From positions 62,001 through 126,000 of the forward strand of contig NZ_JAKGTQ010000003.1 of assembly GCF_021568285.1 (NCBI RefSeq): a DNA stretch of 64,000 nt. The letters are read 5' to 3'. The position numbers and the translations under genes are program-made. How positions within the stretch are numbered: position 1 is the stretch's first letter; each line of letters begins with the position of its first letter. The notes beneath the pieces were generated by a model. It did not search any database. It was not told the DNA's origin and saw nothing but the letters and a program-made list of their open reading frames with translations. The DNA comes from Rheinheimera sp. UJ63 (GTDB lineage: Bacteria > Pseudomonadota > Gammaproteobacteria > Enterobacterales > Alteromonadaceae). Shown piece after piece: positions 36,052 through 45,404 of this stretch.

Positions 36052-38523
36052 TTAGTTTAGATAATAATCCGCTAAGGCGCCTGCTGAAACCGCATATTCG
36101 CCGCGTTTTACCGCCCGAGCGGGTTCAAAATAAGCAACCAAGCGTGGTTCTAAATCAAATGGCCCTTGCTGTACTGCAAAACGCACATTCATCAAGCTCA
36201 GATTTAACGCTGTTTGCACATGGCCGCGCATAGCTACCGCAATATCTTGCGTATCCAGCACAGGCACCCGTTGTCCGCGATAGTCTACCGTGATCTCACC
36301 ACTAAAGGCGGCCGCTTGCTGTTGTAACCCCAATGCTTGCACCATGCTATACGCCAAGACATCACGTGTTACGGCAGCGCCGGCATTAAATTTACCATTT
36401 TGCAGGGGTAATACCGGGCTTTGCTGTTGTACTCGATCTTTTAACGCACCACCGGTGGCCAATACCGCATCAGCAAAAGGTTTAACACTGGCCGGAATCG
36501 TATCTGCCGTGACAATAGCGGGCTCATTTAAGTGTGCCCGATATTGGCGAACTGAAGCGCCCATCACTAAATATTGCGCTAAGTCGCCACGCTTTAAGGT
36601 GTGATCGGGTTTAAATACTTTGGTGTTAAAACCATCCATCAAGCGCTCATTCACCGCATATTGCACCGCATTTTCAGCTGGATGACCTTGCATATCATTT
36701 AAACCGGTATAGCCATCAGACAATAAAAAGGTAATGTTGCCACTGACAAACTCAGGCGCACCTGGGCCATTGGTTAAACCTAATGGATCCGGATTGACAC
36801 CAGACAGGGAAGTCAAGCCATAGACCGATAATTTCCAAGTACCAGGGGTAGCGGGCGCAGAGACTTTACTGACATCACTGAGTACCGGAGTAGATAAGCT
36901 ACCTAAGTATTCTTCACCGGTTGGGCTAGTCAGTTTTAATTTTACGGTATTGGCTAACGGTGCCGCTGAAGCAGAAATTCTGATGACATCAGCACCGACT
37001 TCAAAAGGAAATACTTCTGGCTCACCCACTGGAGCATACAGTAACTCAAAAGGCAGAGCTTCATCTGCAGGACGCAATAAAGCATTAGCATTAAAGGTAT
37101 TTATATTATTAACCGTAGCACGATAGCCCTCTTTTTCACCCAAGGCTGCAGCCACTGCAGCATGTGCGTTGACATACCCCGTACCCACTTCAAAGCGCTC
37201 ATAGCCAGGCATGTTGGTCGCCGTTTCCTGTAATATACGCTTAATATCCAGTGGTTGAAGATCGGGGTTAGCTTCTAACATTAAGGCGATAATGCCAGAG
37301 ACATGCGGTGTTGCCATTGAGGTACCCGAGATCATGGTATAAAACGGTAAATACTCTGGTTCAATCGCCTCGATATCAGCATCACCACCATTCGCAGATA
37401 AATTTGTTTTAGCGCGGCTAGAAATAATATCGACACCCGGTGCGACTACCGTCACTTCATTACGATAAGTCCACTCACTGCCATCTGGCATAGTGAAATC
37501 GCCGGTTTCGAAACGCTCACCGCGTGAAGAAAAACCAATCAACTCACCGCTTTTTGTACCTGCACCGACAGAAATACCCCAAGGGATTTGTGCATAAGGG
37601 TTATGCGTGTCTTCACCTGGGCCTGAGTTACCGGCGGCAAATACCGTGGTGATTCCTAATTTGTACGCTTTATAAGAGGCAATACTAATGGGGCCGTTTG
37701 GATCATATTTACCACTGCTGCCCCATGAGTTGCTTATGACACGGATCGGGCTTCTAAAATCAAACACGCGGGTAATCGCGTAATCAAAGCCACCCAAGGC
37801 ATCTAAAATGGCGATACCGCCACCTGAACCATAACCGACTAAATCAGCATCCACGGCGACACCTTTGTACTTGCCATCTGAATGACTGCCGTAGCCTGCC
37901 ACCGTGCCCGCAACATGAGTACCATGTCCAGAGTTGGTATCAGTATTCAATTGATTCTCAATTAACACACCCGAGACACCGGTTAAACTAATCGCTTGGG
38001 CATGCGTGACCGCTTGCACATTTTGTACAACTTTGTCGCCATAGGCTAAATCATCCAAGGTGGCATCAATACCGGAATCGTGAATCATCACGGTGACCCC
38101 TTTCCCGGTGTAACTTAACCCATTACGATCGATATAAGCTTGAGATTGCAGACGATCAACGCCGGTTAACTCGCGTGCCTCGGCATTAAAATAGTCTAAC
38201 TTCGAGTTAAGAAAGACCGAGCGCACATCGCTCATCGCGCCAATTTGATTGATCTGCGCTGGGTTTACCAGCACACCAATAATCGGCAACGACTTAAATT
38301 GCACCGCTTGGGTGACGCCTAAATTGATTAAACGCTGTAATTGCGATGTATTTAAAGGGTCGAGTTGATCAAAGGTCACTACCACCATCATTTGTTCGGT
38401 GCTAGGTACTGTTTGCAGTTTTTCAGATAACTGTGAACCGATAACAGCTTGAGCTGCTGCAGATAATGAAAAACCTGCCAGCGCCACGGTAAGTAAGGTA
38501 TTGGTCAGTTTACGATAAAGCAT
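36052..38523 (-). CDS. Secreted S8 protease with SLH-like C-terminus (paralog)
   Basis: An 823-residue exported protease, paralogous to 26880-29345 over its full length. A signal peptide ends near AAAQA. The triad is D149 (MIHDSGIDATLDD), H200 (NSGHGTHVAGT) and S402 (SGTSMATPHVSG), with oxyanion N299. The C-terminal region has the same SLH-like repeats (QYAVNERLMDGFNTKVFKPD, GAAVTRDVLAYSMVQALG). The ATG at 38523 has AGGAG at the right distance and gives a proper signal peptide, so I use it rather than a start 13 codons earlier. The gene is monocistronic, ends in a strong hairpin terminator and carries two tandem copies of the shared motif upstream. Confidence 0.9.
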   Translation of the reverse strand: MLYRKLTNTLLTVALAGFSLSAAAQAVIGSQLSEKLQTVPSTEQMMVVVTFDQLDPLNTSQLQRLINLGVTQAVQFKSLPIIGVLVNPAQINQIGAMSDVRSVFLNSKLDYFNAEARELTGVDRLQSQAYIDRNGLSYTGKGVTVMIHDSGIDATLDDLAYGDKVVQNVQAVTHAQAISLTGVSGVLIENQLNTDTNSGHGTHVAGTVAGYGSHSDGKYKGVAVDADLVGYGSGGGIAILDALGGFDYAITRVFDFRSPIRVISNSWGSSGKYDPNGPISIASYKAYKLGITTVFAAGNSGPGEDTHNPYAQIPWGISVGAGTKSGELIGFSSRGERFETGDFTMPDGSEWTYRNEVTVVAPGVDIISSRAKTNLSANGGDADIEAIEPEYLPFYTMISGTSMATPHVSGIIALMLEANPDLQPLDIKRILQETATNMPGYERFEVGTGYVNAHAAVAAALGEKEGYRATVNNINTFNANALLRPADEALPFELLYAPVGEPEVFPFEVGADVIRISASAAPLANTVKLKLTSPTGEEYLGSLSTPVLSDVSKVSAPATPGTWKLSVYGLTSLSGVNPDPLGLTNGPGAPEFVSGNITFLLSDGYTGLNDMQGHPAENAVQYAVNERLMDGFNTKVFKPDHTLKRGDLAQYLVMGASVRQYRAHLNEPAIVTADTIPASVKPFADAVLATGGALKDRVQQQSPVLPLQNGKFNAGAAVTRDVLAYSMVQALGLQQQAAAFSGEITVDYRGQRVPVLDTQDIAVAMRGHVQTALNLSLMNVRFAVQQGPFDLEPRLVAYFEPARAVKRGEYAVSAGALADYYLN

Positions 38524-38933
38524 AAGGCTCTCCTGGTATTTTAACTGTTGTGTCTTATGCACAACCTAGCCTTTACTGTGCCTTGCGCGATCAATCTTAA
38601 ACATCGGGTGTATCCCCTAGCTCAATAGGTAAAATCCCCTAGCCAATCGGTATTTAACAACAAAACAAGGGCGTTACCGCTAGCCTTTTTGAAAACGTAT
38701 CACCGCAATTAAAAGTGTTTGGGTGCAGCTAAACTCATTCAGTAAAAATAGAACTTACTGTTTTACCTGTATAAACATCATTTATTAGTCAGTCTGTTAT
38801 TTTGTCTTTCTCATAACGAAAAATATATCGAGAAGTTTGACTTGCTCGTTGCTACGTTTTGTTACATTTACCTTTTGTGTAAACAGCTTAAAACTGATTA
38901 AATTAGCGGTAATATTGTTATAAAGAGCTGTTT
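38524..38933. promoter_or_regulatory. Divergent regulatory region between S8 protease and efflux genes
   Basis: About 410 bp. On the protease side are two motif copies in the gene's sense: TAGGGGA-TT-TTACCTA (38641-38626) and TAGGGGA-TA-CACCCGA (38619-38604), exactly 22 bp apart, about two helical turns. On the other side, TTGACT (38837-38842), 17 bases and TGTTAC is a weak promoter candidate for the efflux genes. The middle is AT-rich and I see no gene in it. Confidence 0.55.
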
Positions 38934-40010
38934 ATGCTGTTATCTCGCGTTAAGTCACCGTTATTCTTAGCTATCTTACTTACTCTGCTTTTAGCGCTCT
39001 GGTTAATCTTTGCGGATCATCGCCAAGCCTCCCAGCAAGCGCCAGAAGCCGCCGCGCCTACCCCTTCTGCTGCTTTTACCGTGCAAACACAGTTATCGAA
39101 TGCCTCAGCCTACCCTGCAACGCAGCAGTTACAGGGGCAAATAATGGCTTGGCACAGCATTGACATAAAAGCCCAAGTTGCCGGACAGCTACTGCAATTA
39201 AACGTCGAGCAAGGCGATAAGGTCAAACAAGGGACAAAGCTACTGCAATTAAGTGATGAAGGACGCACCGCCCGCTTACAGCAAGCCAAAGCACTGTATC
39301 ATTTACGACAAAGTGAACTGCAAAGCGCTCAACAATTAACCCGCCAACAATTTGTGAGTAAAACCGAATTAGCACGCTTACAAAGTGACTTAGCCAGTGC
39401 AGAAGCCAATTTAGCCGAGGCGGAATTAAATCTTGCCCACACTCAGCCTACGGCTCCCTTTGATGGTGTGCTAGCACGTCGTTACAGCGATCCGGGTAGC
39501 CGAGTACAAGTTGGCGATACACTGTTTCAATTAGTGGATATCAGTCAATTACGAGTAACGGCGCAAGTGCCACAACAACGCGTAGCAGAGTTATCGCTGG
39601 GTCAAACCGTAGCAGTCAACTTAATGAACGGCCAACAGCTTAACGGCAGTCTCAGTTTTATTAGCCCCGTCGCTGATGCACAAAGCCGCAGTTATTATAT
39701 TGAAGCTACCGTGGCGAATCCTCAGTTACAGCCACTCGCTGGTGCCAGTGCGACCTTGGTGATTGCCTTGTCGGCAGTGGAGGCTCATCAGATCTCACCG
39801 GCGTTATTACGACTTGACCCACAAGGTCGGCTTGGTCTTTACACGGTAGAAAACGGTGTAGTGCAGTTTTACCCCATCAGTTTATTAAGCACCGACAACA
39901 ATAGCGCTTGGATCACAGGCCTGCCAGCACAAGCGGAATTGATCATACAAGGCGCAGGTTTTGTTGCAGTCGGCCAAGCCGTGACAGTACAGCGCGGAGT
40001 CAGCGAATGA
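38934..40010 (+). CDS. RND efflux periplasmic adaptor (membrane fusion protein)
   Basis: A 358-residue adaptor with an N-terminal signal/anchor helix (FLAILLTLLLALWLIF), a lipoyl-like half motif (GQIMAWHSIDIKAQVAGQLL, then VEQGDKVKQGTKLLQL), an alpha-helical hairpin of about 70 residues and the second lipoyl half (LNLAHTQPTAPFDGVLARRY). The beta-barrel and membrane-proximal domains follow. It bridges the RND pump to an outer-membrane channel. Its stop overlaps the pump start by ATGA. No outer-membrane factor gene is adjacent. Confidence 0.92.
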   Translation: MLLSRVKSPLFLAILLTLLLALWLIFADHRQASQQAPEAAAPTPSAAFTVQTQLSNASAYPATQQLQGQIMAWHSIDIKAQVAGQLLQLNVEQGDKVKQGTKLLQLSDEGRTARLQQAKALYHLRQSELQSAQQLTRQQFVSKTELARLQSDLASAEANLAEAELNLAHTQPTAPFDGVLARRYSDPGSRVQVGDTLFQLVDISQLRVTAQVPQQRVAELSLGQTVAVNLMNGQQLNGSLSFISPVADAQSRSYYIEATVANPQLQPLAGASATLVIALSAVEAHQISPALLRLDPQGRLGLYTVENGVVQFYPISLLSTDNNSAWITGLPAQAELIIQGAGFVAVGQAVTVQRGVSE

Positions 40011-43000
40011 GAGCGTTAATCGCCGCGGCGATTGACCGCAGTCGAGCCAGCATTATGCTGTTGCTGTTTATTTTTGCTGCAGGCCTAACCGCCTATATCG
40101 TCATCCCAAAAGAAGCCAACCCCGATGTTGCCATTCCGATGATGTATGTGTCGATGTCGCTCGATGGCATCAGCCCAGAAGACGGTGAGCGATTACTGGT
40201 GCGGCCGATGGAGCACGAATTACGCTCGTTAGAGGGCATTAAAAAAATGACCTCCACCGCCAGCGAAGGTCATGCCTCGGTGATGCTAGAGTTTGATGCG
40301 GGTTTTGATGCAGATAAAGCCTTGGCGGATGTTCGAGTAAAAGTAGATGCCGCTCGCGCGAAACTGCCAGCAGAAGCCAAAGAGCCCACGGTCAATGAAA
40401 TCAACGTGGCGTTATTTCCGGTGCTGTCAGTTGGGTTATCGGGGCCCATCGCCGAAGAAGTTTTGGTGCGCATTGCCCGTGCATTAAAAGAACAAATTGA
40501 AGCCATTCCGGAAGTATTAGAAGTCGACATTGGCGGTGATCGGGAAGATTTACTGGAGATTGTCGTCGATCCACAAGTATTGCAAAGCTATGGCCTGGAT
40601 TATCAACAGCTGTTCTCGTTAGTCAGCAACAATAACCGCTTAGTCGCCGCCGGCAGTTTAGATACCGGTGCGGGGCGTATGGCATTAAAAGTGCCTGGGA
40701 TCATTGAAGATCTTACCGATGTGCTGGCGATGCCCATTAAAGTCAGTGGCGATACGGTCATCACCTTTGGCGATGTTGCGACCGTCAATCGCAGCTTTAA
40801 AGATCCACAAGGCTTTGCCCGCATCAATGGCCAGCCCGCCGTGGTACTCGAAGTAAAAAAACGCAGTGGCGCCAATATTATCTCCAGTATTGAGCAAACC
40901 AAGGCGTTATTAACCGAGGCCAGCAAACAATTTCCAGAGGGGCTGCAAATAGACTACATCATGGATCAATCTGTGCAGGTTGAAACCATGCTGTCGGATC
41001 TGCTTAACAATGTGCTGACCGCCGTGGTGTTAGTGTTAATTTTGATTATCGCTACCATGGGGCTGCGCAGTGCCTTATTGGTGGGCATCACTATCCCTGG
41101 CGCTTTTTTTGCGGGCATTATGCTGATCTGGGTACTGGGTTTTACCATGAATATTATCGTGTTGTTCGCGCTAATCTTAGTGGCAGGCATGTTAGTTGAT
41201 GGCGCGATTGTCGTATCTGAATTAGCTGACCGTTTCAGTAAAGAAGGGCAAGATCGCAAAACCGCTTGGCTCAATGCCGCCGATAGAATGGCATGGCCTA
41301 TCATCGCCTCTACCTGCACTACCCTTGCTGTGTTTGTGCCCTTGTTATTTTGGCCAGGCATGGTCGGGCAATTTATGAAATACCTACCGGCGACCGTGAT
41401 TGTCTGTTTGCTAGCATCCATGGCGATGGCGCTCATTTTCTTACCGGTGATGGGTAGCCTTGGCCGTTATCGACCACCGGCACCCGATATTGCTGAACCG
41501 GCAAACCGTTTTAGCGCGGGCTATCGTCGCGCGTTAAGCTTAGTGTTACATTGGCCTGGTCGCAGCTTGGCTTTTACGCTATCGGCAATTATTTTGGTGT
41601 ATTTTGCTTATGCCAAATTTAACTATGGTACTGAGTTTTTCCCTGCCGTAGAGCCAGAATCGGCGCAAGTCTGGGTGCGGGCACGCGGTGACATGTCCAT
41701 TTTTGAAAAAGATGCTTTGCTGCAAAAAGTGGAGCAGCGTTTATTGCATTTACCTGAAGTGAAAGCCTTATATGCACGCTCAATGGCCAGTGCGGGTGGC
41801 GAGCTAACGGCTGATGTCGTCGGCACCTTGCAGTTTCAATTTATTGATTGGGATCAACGCCGCCCTGCGGCAGCTATATTACACGATATGCGGCAACTGA
41901 CCGCCGATATCCCCGGCATTATGCTGGAGTTTCGCCAACAGCAAGAAGGCCCTGCTGCGGGTAAACCGGTGGAGTTATTAATTACCTCACAAGATCCAGC
42001 GCAAATTGATGCGGCAACCGCGTTGGTCATTGCCAACATGCAGCAACTCGGTGGTTTTGTCGATATTGAAGATGATCGTAATTTACCGGGTATCGAATGG
42101 CGAGTAGAAGTGAACCGCGCCGAAGCCGCCCGTTTTGGTGCGGATGTATTAACCGTCGGCAATGCCATTCAATTGGTCAGTAATGGCTTATTACTGGCTC
42201 GGTTTCGTCCTGAATACGCCAGTGATGAAGTCGATATTCGGGTACGCTTTCCTCATAACGAACGCTCGCTCAGTCAGTTAACACGGTTAACCGTAGCAAC
42301 CACCTCAGGTCAGGTGCCGCTGAGTAACTTTGTCAATGTGGTGCCCTCCCCCAAAACCAGTGTAATTAAACGCGTTGACAGTAACCGTGCCATCACCATC
42401 AAAAGCGATTTAGCAGAAGGTTATCAGTTAACAGAACGTTTAAGTGCACTGCGCTCTGCCGACATTACGCTTCCCGACGGGGTGATGATTCAAACCGCCG
42501 GTGAAGATGCCGATCAACAAGAAACCATGAGTTTTTTACTGGGCGCTTTTGTGATTGCTATCTTTATTATGCTGATGATTTTGCTGGCGCAATTTAATAG
42601 CTGGTATCAAAGTTTACTGATTTTATCCGCCATTGTACTGTCTACCGCAGGCGTTTTGTTGGGTTTGCTGATCAATGGCCAAAGTTTTGGCATTGTGATG
42701 GTGGGCATGGGAATTATTGGTTTGGCCGGTATCGTGGTAAACAACAATATTGTGTTAATTGATACCTACAATCAATTTCGCGCGGAAGGCCATACTGCGG
42801 TCAGTGCGGCGTTAGAAACAGGCTGTTTACGCCTAAGGCCGGTGTTATTGACGTCAATTACCACGGTGCTGGGTTTAATGCCGATGGTGCTATCAGTGAA
42901 TGTTAACTTACTGGAACCCAGTTTAGGTTTTGGTGCACCCTCGACCATGTGGTGGACACAGCTATCGAGTGCCATCGCCGGAGGTTTAACCTTTGCCACG

Positions 43001-43087
43001 ATATTAACGCTGTTTCTAACCCCTGCTCTGCTGGTGTTGGGCGATAAATTTCGCCGCAACCCAGCAATAGCAACCACGGCAGAATAA
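40007..43087 (+). CDS. RND family efflux pump (inner membrane)
   Basis: A 1026-residue AcrB-like proton-driven exporter with twelve helices and two large periplasmic loops. Landmarks are VIPKEANPDVAIPMMYV after the first helix, LVAGMLVDGAIVVSELADR with the conserved proton-relay Asp in helix 4, and GIIGLAGIVVNNNIVLIDTY in the second half. The ATG at 40007 overlaps the adaptor stop. The group looks like the small two-gene RND systems of marine gammaproteobacteria; substrates are unknown. Confidence 0.93.
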   Translation: MRALIAAAIDRSRASIMLLLFIFAAGLTAYIVIPKEANPDVAIPMMYVSMSLDGISPEDGERLLVRPMEHELRSLEGIKKMTSTASEGHASVMLEFDAGFDADKALADVRVKVDAARAKLPAEAKEPTVNEINVALFPVLSVGLSGPIAEEVLVRIARALKEQIEAIPEVLEVDIGGDREDLLEIVVDPQVLQSYGLDYQQLFSLVSNNNRLVAAGSLDTGAGRMALKVPGIIEDLTDVLAMPIKVSGDTVITFGDVATVNRSFKDPQGFARINGQPAVVLEVKKRSGANIISSIEQTKALLTEASKQFPEGLQIDYIMDQSVQVETMLSDLLNNVLTAVVLVLILIIATMGLRSALLVGITIPGAFFAGIMLIWVLGFTMNIIVLFALILVAGMLVDGAIVVSELADRFSKEGQDRKTAWLNAADRMAWPIIASTCTTLAVFVPLLFWPGMVGQFMKYLPATVIVCLLASMAMALIFLPVMGSLGRYRPPAPDIAEPANRFSAGYRRALSLVLHWPGRSLAFTLSAIILVYFAYAKFNYGTEFFPAVEPESAQVWVRARGDMSIFEKDALLQKVEQRLLHLPEVKALYARSMASAGGELTADVVGTLQFQFIDWDQRRPAAAILHDMRQLTADIPGIMLEFRQQQEGPAAGKPVELLITSQDPAQIDAATALVIANMQQLGGFVDIEDDRNLPGIEWRVEVNRAEAARFGADVLTVGNAIQLVSNGLLLARFRPEYASDEVDIRVRFPHNERSLSQLTRLTVATTSGQVPLSNFVNVVPSPKTSVIKRVDSNRAITIKSDLAEGYQLTERLSALRSADITLPDGVMIQTAGEDADQQETMSFLLGAFVIAIFIMLMILLAQFNSWYQSLLILSAIVLSTAGVLLGLLINGQSFGIVMVGMGIIGLAGIVVNNNIVLIDTYNQFRAEGHTAVSAALETGCLRLRPVLLTSITTVLGLMPMVLSVNVNLLEPSLGFGAPSTMWWTQLSSAIAGGLTFATILTLFLTPALLVLGDKFRRNPAIATTAE

Positions 43088-43099
43088 CAAATTTAACGC

Positions 43100-44056
43100 T
43101 TAAGGTTGTTTCGCCGACTGTGTCGCCTTGTCAAACAAGCTGGCACTGTCGGTTAAAAACATTTCTGGATTTTTGGGCGTGCTAATGAGCATAGGTTGTG
43201 ACAATAATTCCGCTTGATACTGCGGCATTAATTGCGGCCCAGCCGCTTGCATGTAGGGCACTAACCAATAAGTACTCGCTAAGGCAGTGGTTAACACTAG
43301 CTGTAAACTTTTACGTTGCATACCCGCCAGTTTAAAGCCATTCCAAAACAACACCACAAGCAGTACTGCCGGCAGCGTTAATTGCAACACCTCGACCAAC
43401 ACGGCCTGACTAAAGTTAAAACTTAACCAGCGGCTCAATTCTGACCAAAGTAGCCAACTCGCGGTAATGAGCAGGATCAGCGTCACCTGCGGTCGAAAGT
43501 TTGACTCTTGCGAGCGCAGCCGCGCCCATAACGCTAACAGTGCAGGCCACAGCAGCAAAGCCAATAAAATAAACGGAATACTTAATAACTGTCGATGCCA
43601 ATTCTCAGCTGCCTCACCGATGGCACCCAGCCACATTTCATAAGAAAAGTACGCAGATACCAACAACAATAATAAGATCAGCAAGGGTACTGACGATAAT
43701 AATTGTAAACTGTGCCAGCCTTTAGCGAGTATGCGCGTTGGCGCGACACTGGCCGCCGCAAAAAACACCCGTAAACGTTGCTTGCCTAAGATAAATTCTT
43801 GGCCAGAATGCGGGATCGCTGTTTGCTGAATACGCTGCCCTGAGCTACTTAAAGTGCCATTTGCAGAATCCAGATCGCGCAACTGCCACTGCCCCTGCTC
43901 ATCGCAACTGAGCATGGCATGCTCAGCGCAGCTGTGCGGATCCAGTAAGATAACATCGTTATCATAACTGCGACCAATCCGGATAGCGTTTTGAGTAAAT
44001 TTATGGATCCCAATACTTTTTCCCTGATTATTTAACAGCTCAATAATTACTGCCAT
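43100..44056 (-). CDS. Membrane protein with N-terminal FHA domain
   Basis: A 318-residue protein. Residues 20-95 form an FHA domain with G28-R29-S30, H46 (SCAEHAMLS) and N66-G67-T68 (SANGT). Five hydrophobic helices follow (about residues 115-290), with a short hydrophilic tail. The FHA domain should lie in the cytoplasm and read phosphothreonine, perhaps from the kinase 9 kb away. The start overlaps the 3' end of the upstream S1 protease gene by 10 bases, so the two are one operon. The helical part resembles nothing I can name. Confidence 0.85.
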   Translation of the reverse strand: MAVIIELLNNQGKSIGIHKFTQNAIRIGRSYDNDVILLDPHSCAEHAMLSCDEQGQWQLRDLDSANGTLSSSGQRIQQTAIPHSGQEFILGKQRLRVFFAAASVAPTRILAKGWHSLQLLSSVPLLILLLLLVSAYFSYEMWLGAIGEAAENWHRQLLSIPFILLALLLWPALLALWARLRSQESNFRPQVTLILLITASWLLWSELSRWLSFNFSQAVLVEVLQLTLPAVLLVVLFWNGFKLAGMQRKSLQLVLTTALASTYWLVPYMQAAGPQLMPQYQAELLSQPMLISTPKNPEMFLTDSASLFDKATQSAKQP

Positions 44057-45306
44057 TTCACTGTCTCCATAAACTTACGGGTAAACGCATCGGCATTTTG
44101 TTGACTAACGCCCGCTAACGAAAAGTGACTCACAAAACCTTGTTGCTCAGCAGGCACGGTTCCAGCTAAAAACAACACATCAAATAGCTCGGGGTAATCT
44201 TTGTAGGCACGCACACAATAGATGGTGCGAGCTGCAACTTGCTTGTCGCCGACAATGTCACTTAAGCAGCTATATTCGCCAACATCACGCACCGAAGCGC
44301 GATTGTCTGGGCGCATTTGTTTAAGTTTGTTCGCGTAATGATGCACGAATTTTGTCATGGCTAACGCCGAGCCATCAAACCACTCAAATTGCATTTGAAT
44401 TTTGCCGGTGGTGAATTGATGGCTAATAAACACATCTTCCGACAAACCACAAAACGCGGCAGAAGCGCGAATTTCTTGCTCTACGCGGGGGGGATTAGTG
44501 CGAGCCCAACAAGTGATATAAGGCGCGATACTCTCTGGCACTAAACCCCGGCCTAAAGCTTTCATTTGCCAGTTAGCGTTTAATAAGGGTTCGAGCATTT
44601 GTTGTTGGTTGGCCAATAACTGTTGGCCAATTTGTGTTTTTAATAGCTCAACTGCAGGGACCTCGGCAGGCTGTGTATTCACCAGGGCTTTAACCTGCGC
44701 CATCGGCACCACAAAGCCTAATTGATTACCGCCGGTTGACACATTCACCCCAACCACTTGGCCAAGCTCGTTAACACTAGGGCCACCACTCATACCCGGA
44801 TTAATCGAGCCCGTGACATGTAAACGCGGATAAAAGCTTTGTTGTTTCATGCCGTTATAGGTACCCGGCACCACTACCATGCCTAAATCATGCGGATTAC
44901 CTAAACTGAACACCTCCGCGCCCTGCTCCGGTAAGGCATCGGCTAACGCAAAAAAATGTCCTACTCTGGCCGGGGCTTTCAACAAGGCTAAATCGTTTAC
45001 CACATCCAGGGCTAAAATCTCTAATGGCTGTAAGCCATCATCACCAAACTTTGCCATTAATTGATAGCTATCTGGGGTGGCAACGCGGCTTGCAACCACA
45101 TGATAATTGGTGATCACCAACTCGGGCGCAATATAAAAACCGCTGCCAATTGAGGTTTTGTGCTGAGTTTGTTTTTCAACGACCTGCACCTGCAGTAAGG
45201 CATCTTGATATTGGCTAAAGACCTGTTGCGCATTGTCCGCTTGTACCTGAAAGGCTGCCAAGCCGAAACAACACGCCATGCTAATGAAAAAACGCCTATA
45301 AAACAT
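44047..45306 (-). CDS. Exported S1C (DegP-like) serine protease
   Basis: A 419-residue protein with a signal peptide (RRFFISMACCFGLAAFQVQA) and a trypsin-like domain. The triad is H69 (LVITNYHVVAS), D105 (DVVNDLALLK) and S173 (INPGMSGGPSV). There is no PDZ domain; instead about 210 unfamiliar residues follow, with several cysteines. The ATG at 45306 is chosen because GGGAG lies 8 bases upstream and it begins a clean signal peptide. The gene overlaps the membrane FHA gene and probably acts with it in the periplasm. Confidence 0.88.
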   Translation of the reverse strand: MFYRRFFISMACCFGLAAFQVQADNAQQVFSQYQDALLQVQVVEKQTQHKTSIGSGFYIAPELVITNYHVVASRVATPDSYQLMAKFGDDGLQPLEILALDVVNDLALLKAPARVGHFFALADALPEQGAEVFSLGNPHDLGMVVVPGTYNGMKQQSFYPRLHVTGSINPGMSGGPSVNELGQVVGVNVSTGGNQLGFVVPMAQVKALVNTQPAEVPAVELLKTQIGQQLLANQQQMLEPLLNANWQMKALGRGLVPESIAPYITCWARTNPPRVEQEIRASAAFCGLSEDVFISHQFTTGKIQMQFEWFDGSALAMTKFVHHYANKLKQMRPDNRASVRDVGEYSCLSDIVGDKQVAARTIYCVRAYKDYPELFDVLFLAGTVPAEQQGFVSHFSLAGVSQQNADAFTRKFMETVKWQ

Positions 45307-45404
45307 CCTGATAACTCCCGACATAACAAGATTTGACCTTAGCACTACCTATTTTTTTTACAAGCTTAATCTGCCGGTCATCACGCTAAACACGGCTATT
45401 CTCT

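Noticed and set aside
26880-45306. Type VI secretion signalling (PpkA/Fha) suggested by Ser/Thr kinase and FHA genes
   Set aside because: No Tss structural gene, Hcp, VgrG or PppA phosphatase is present in or near the cluster.
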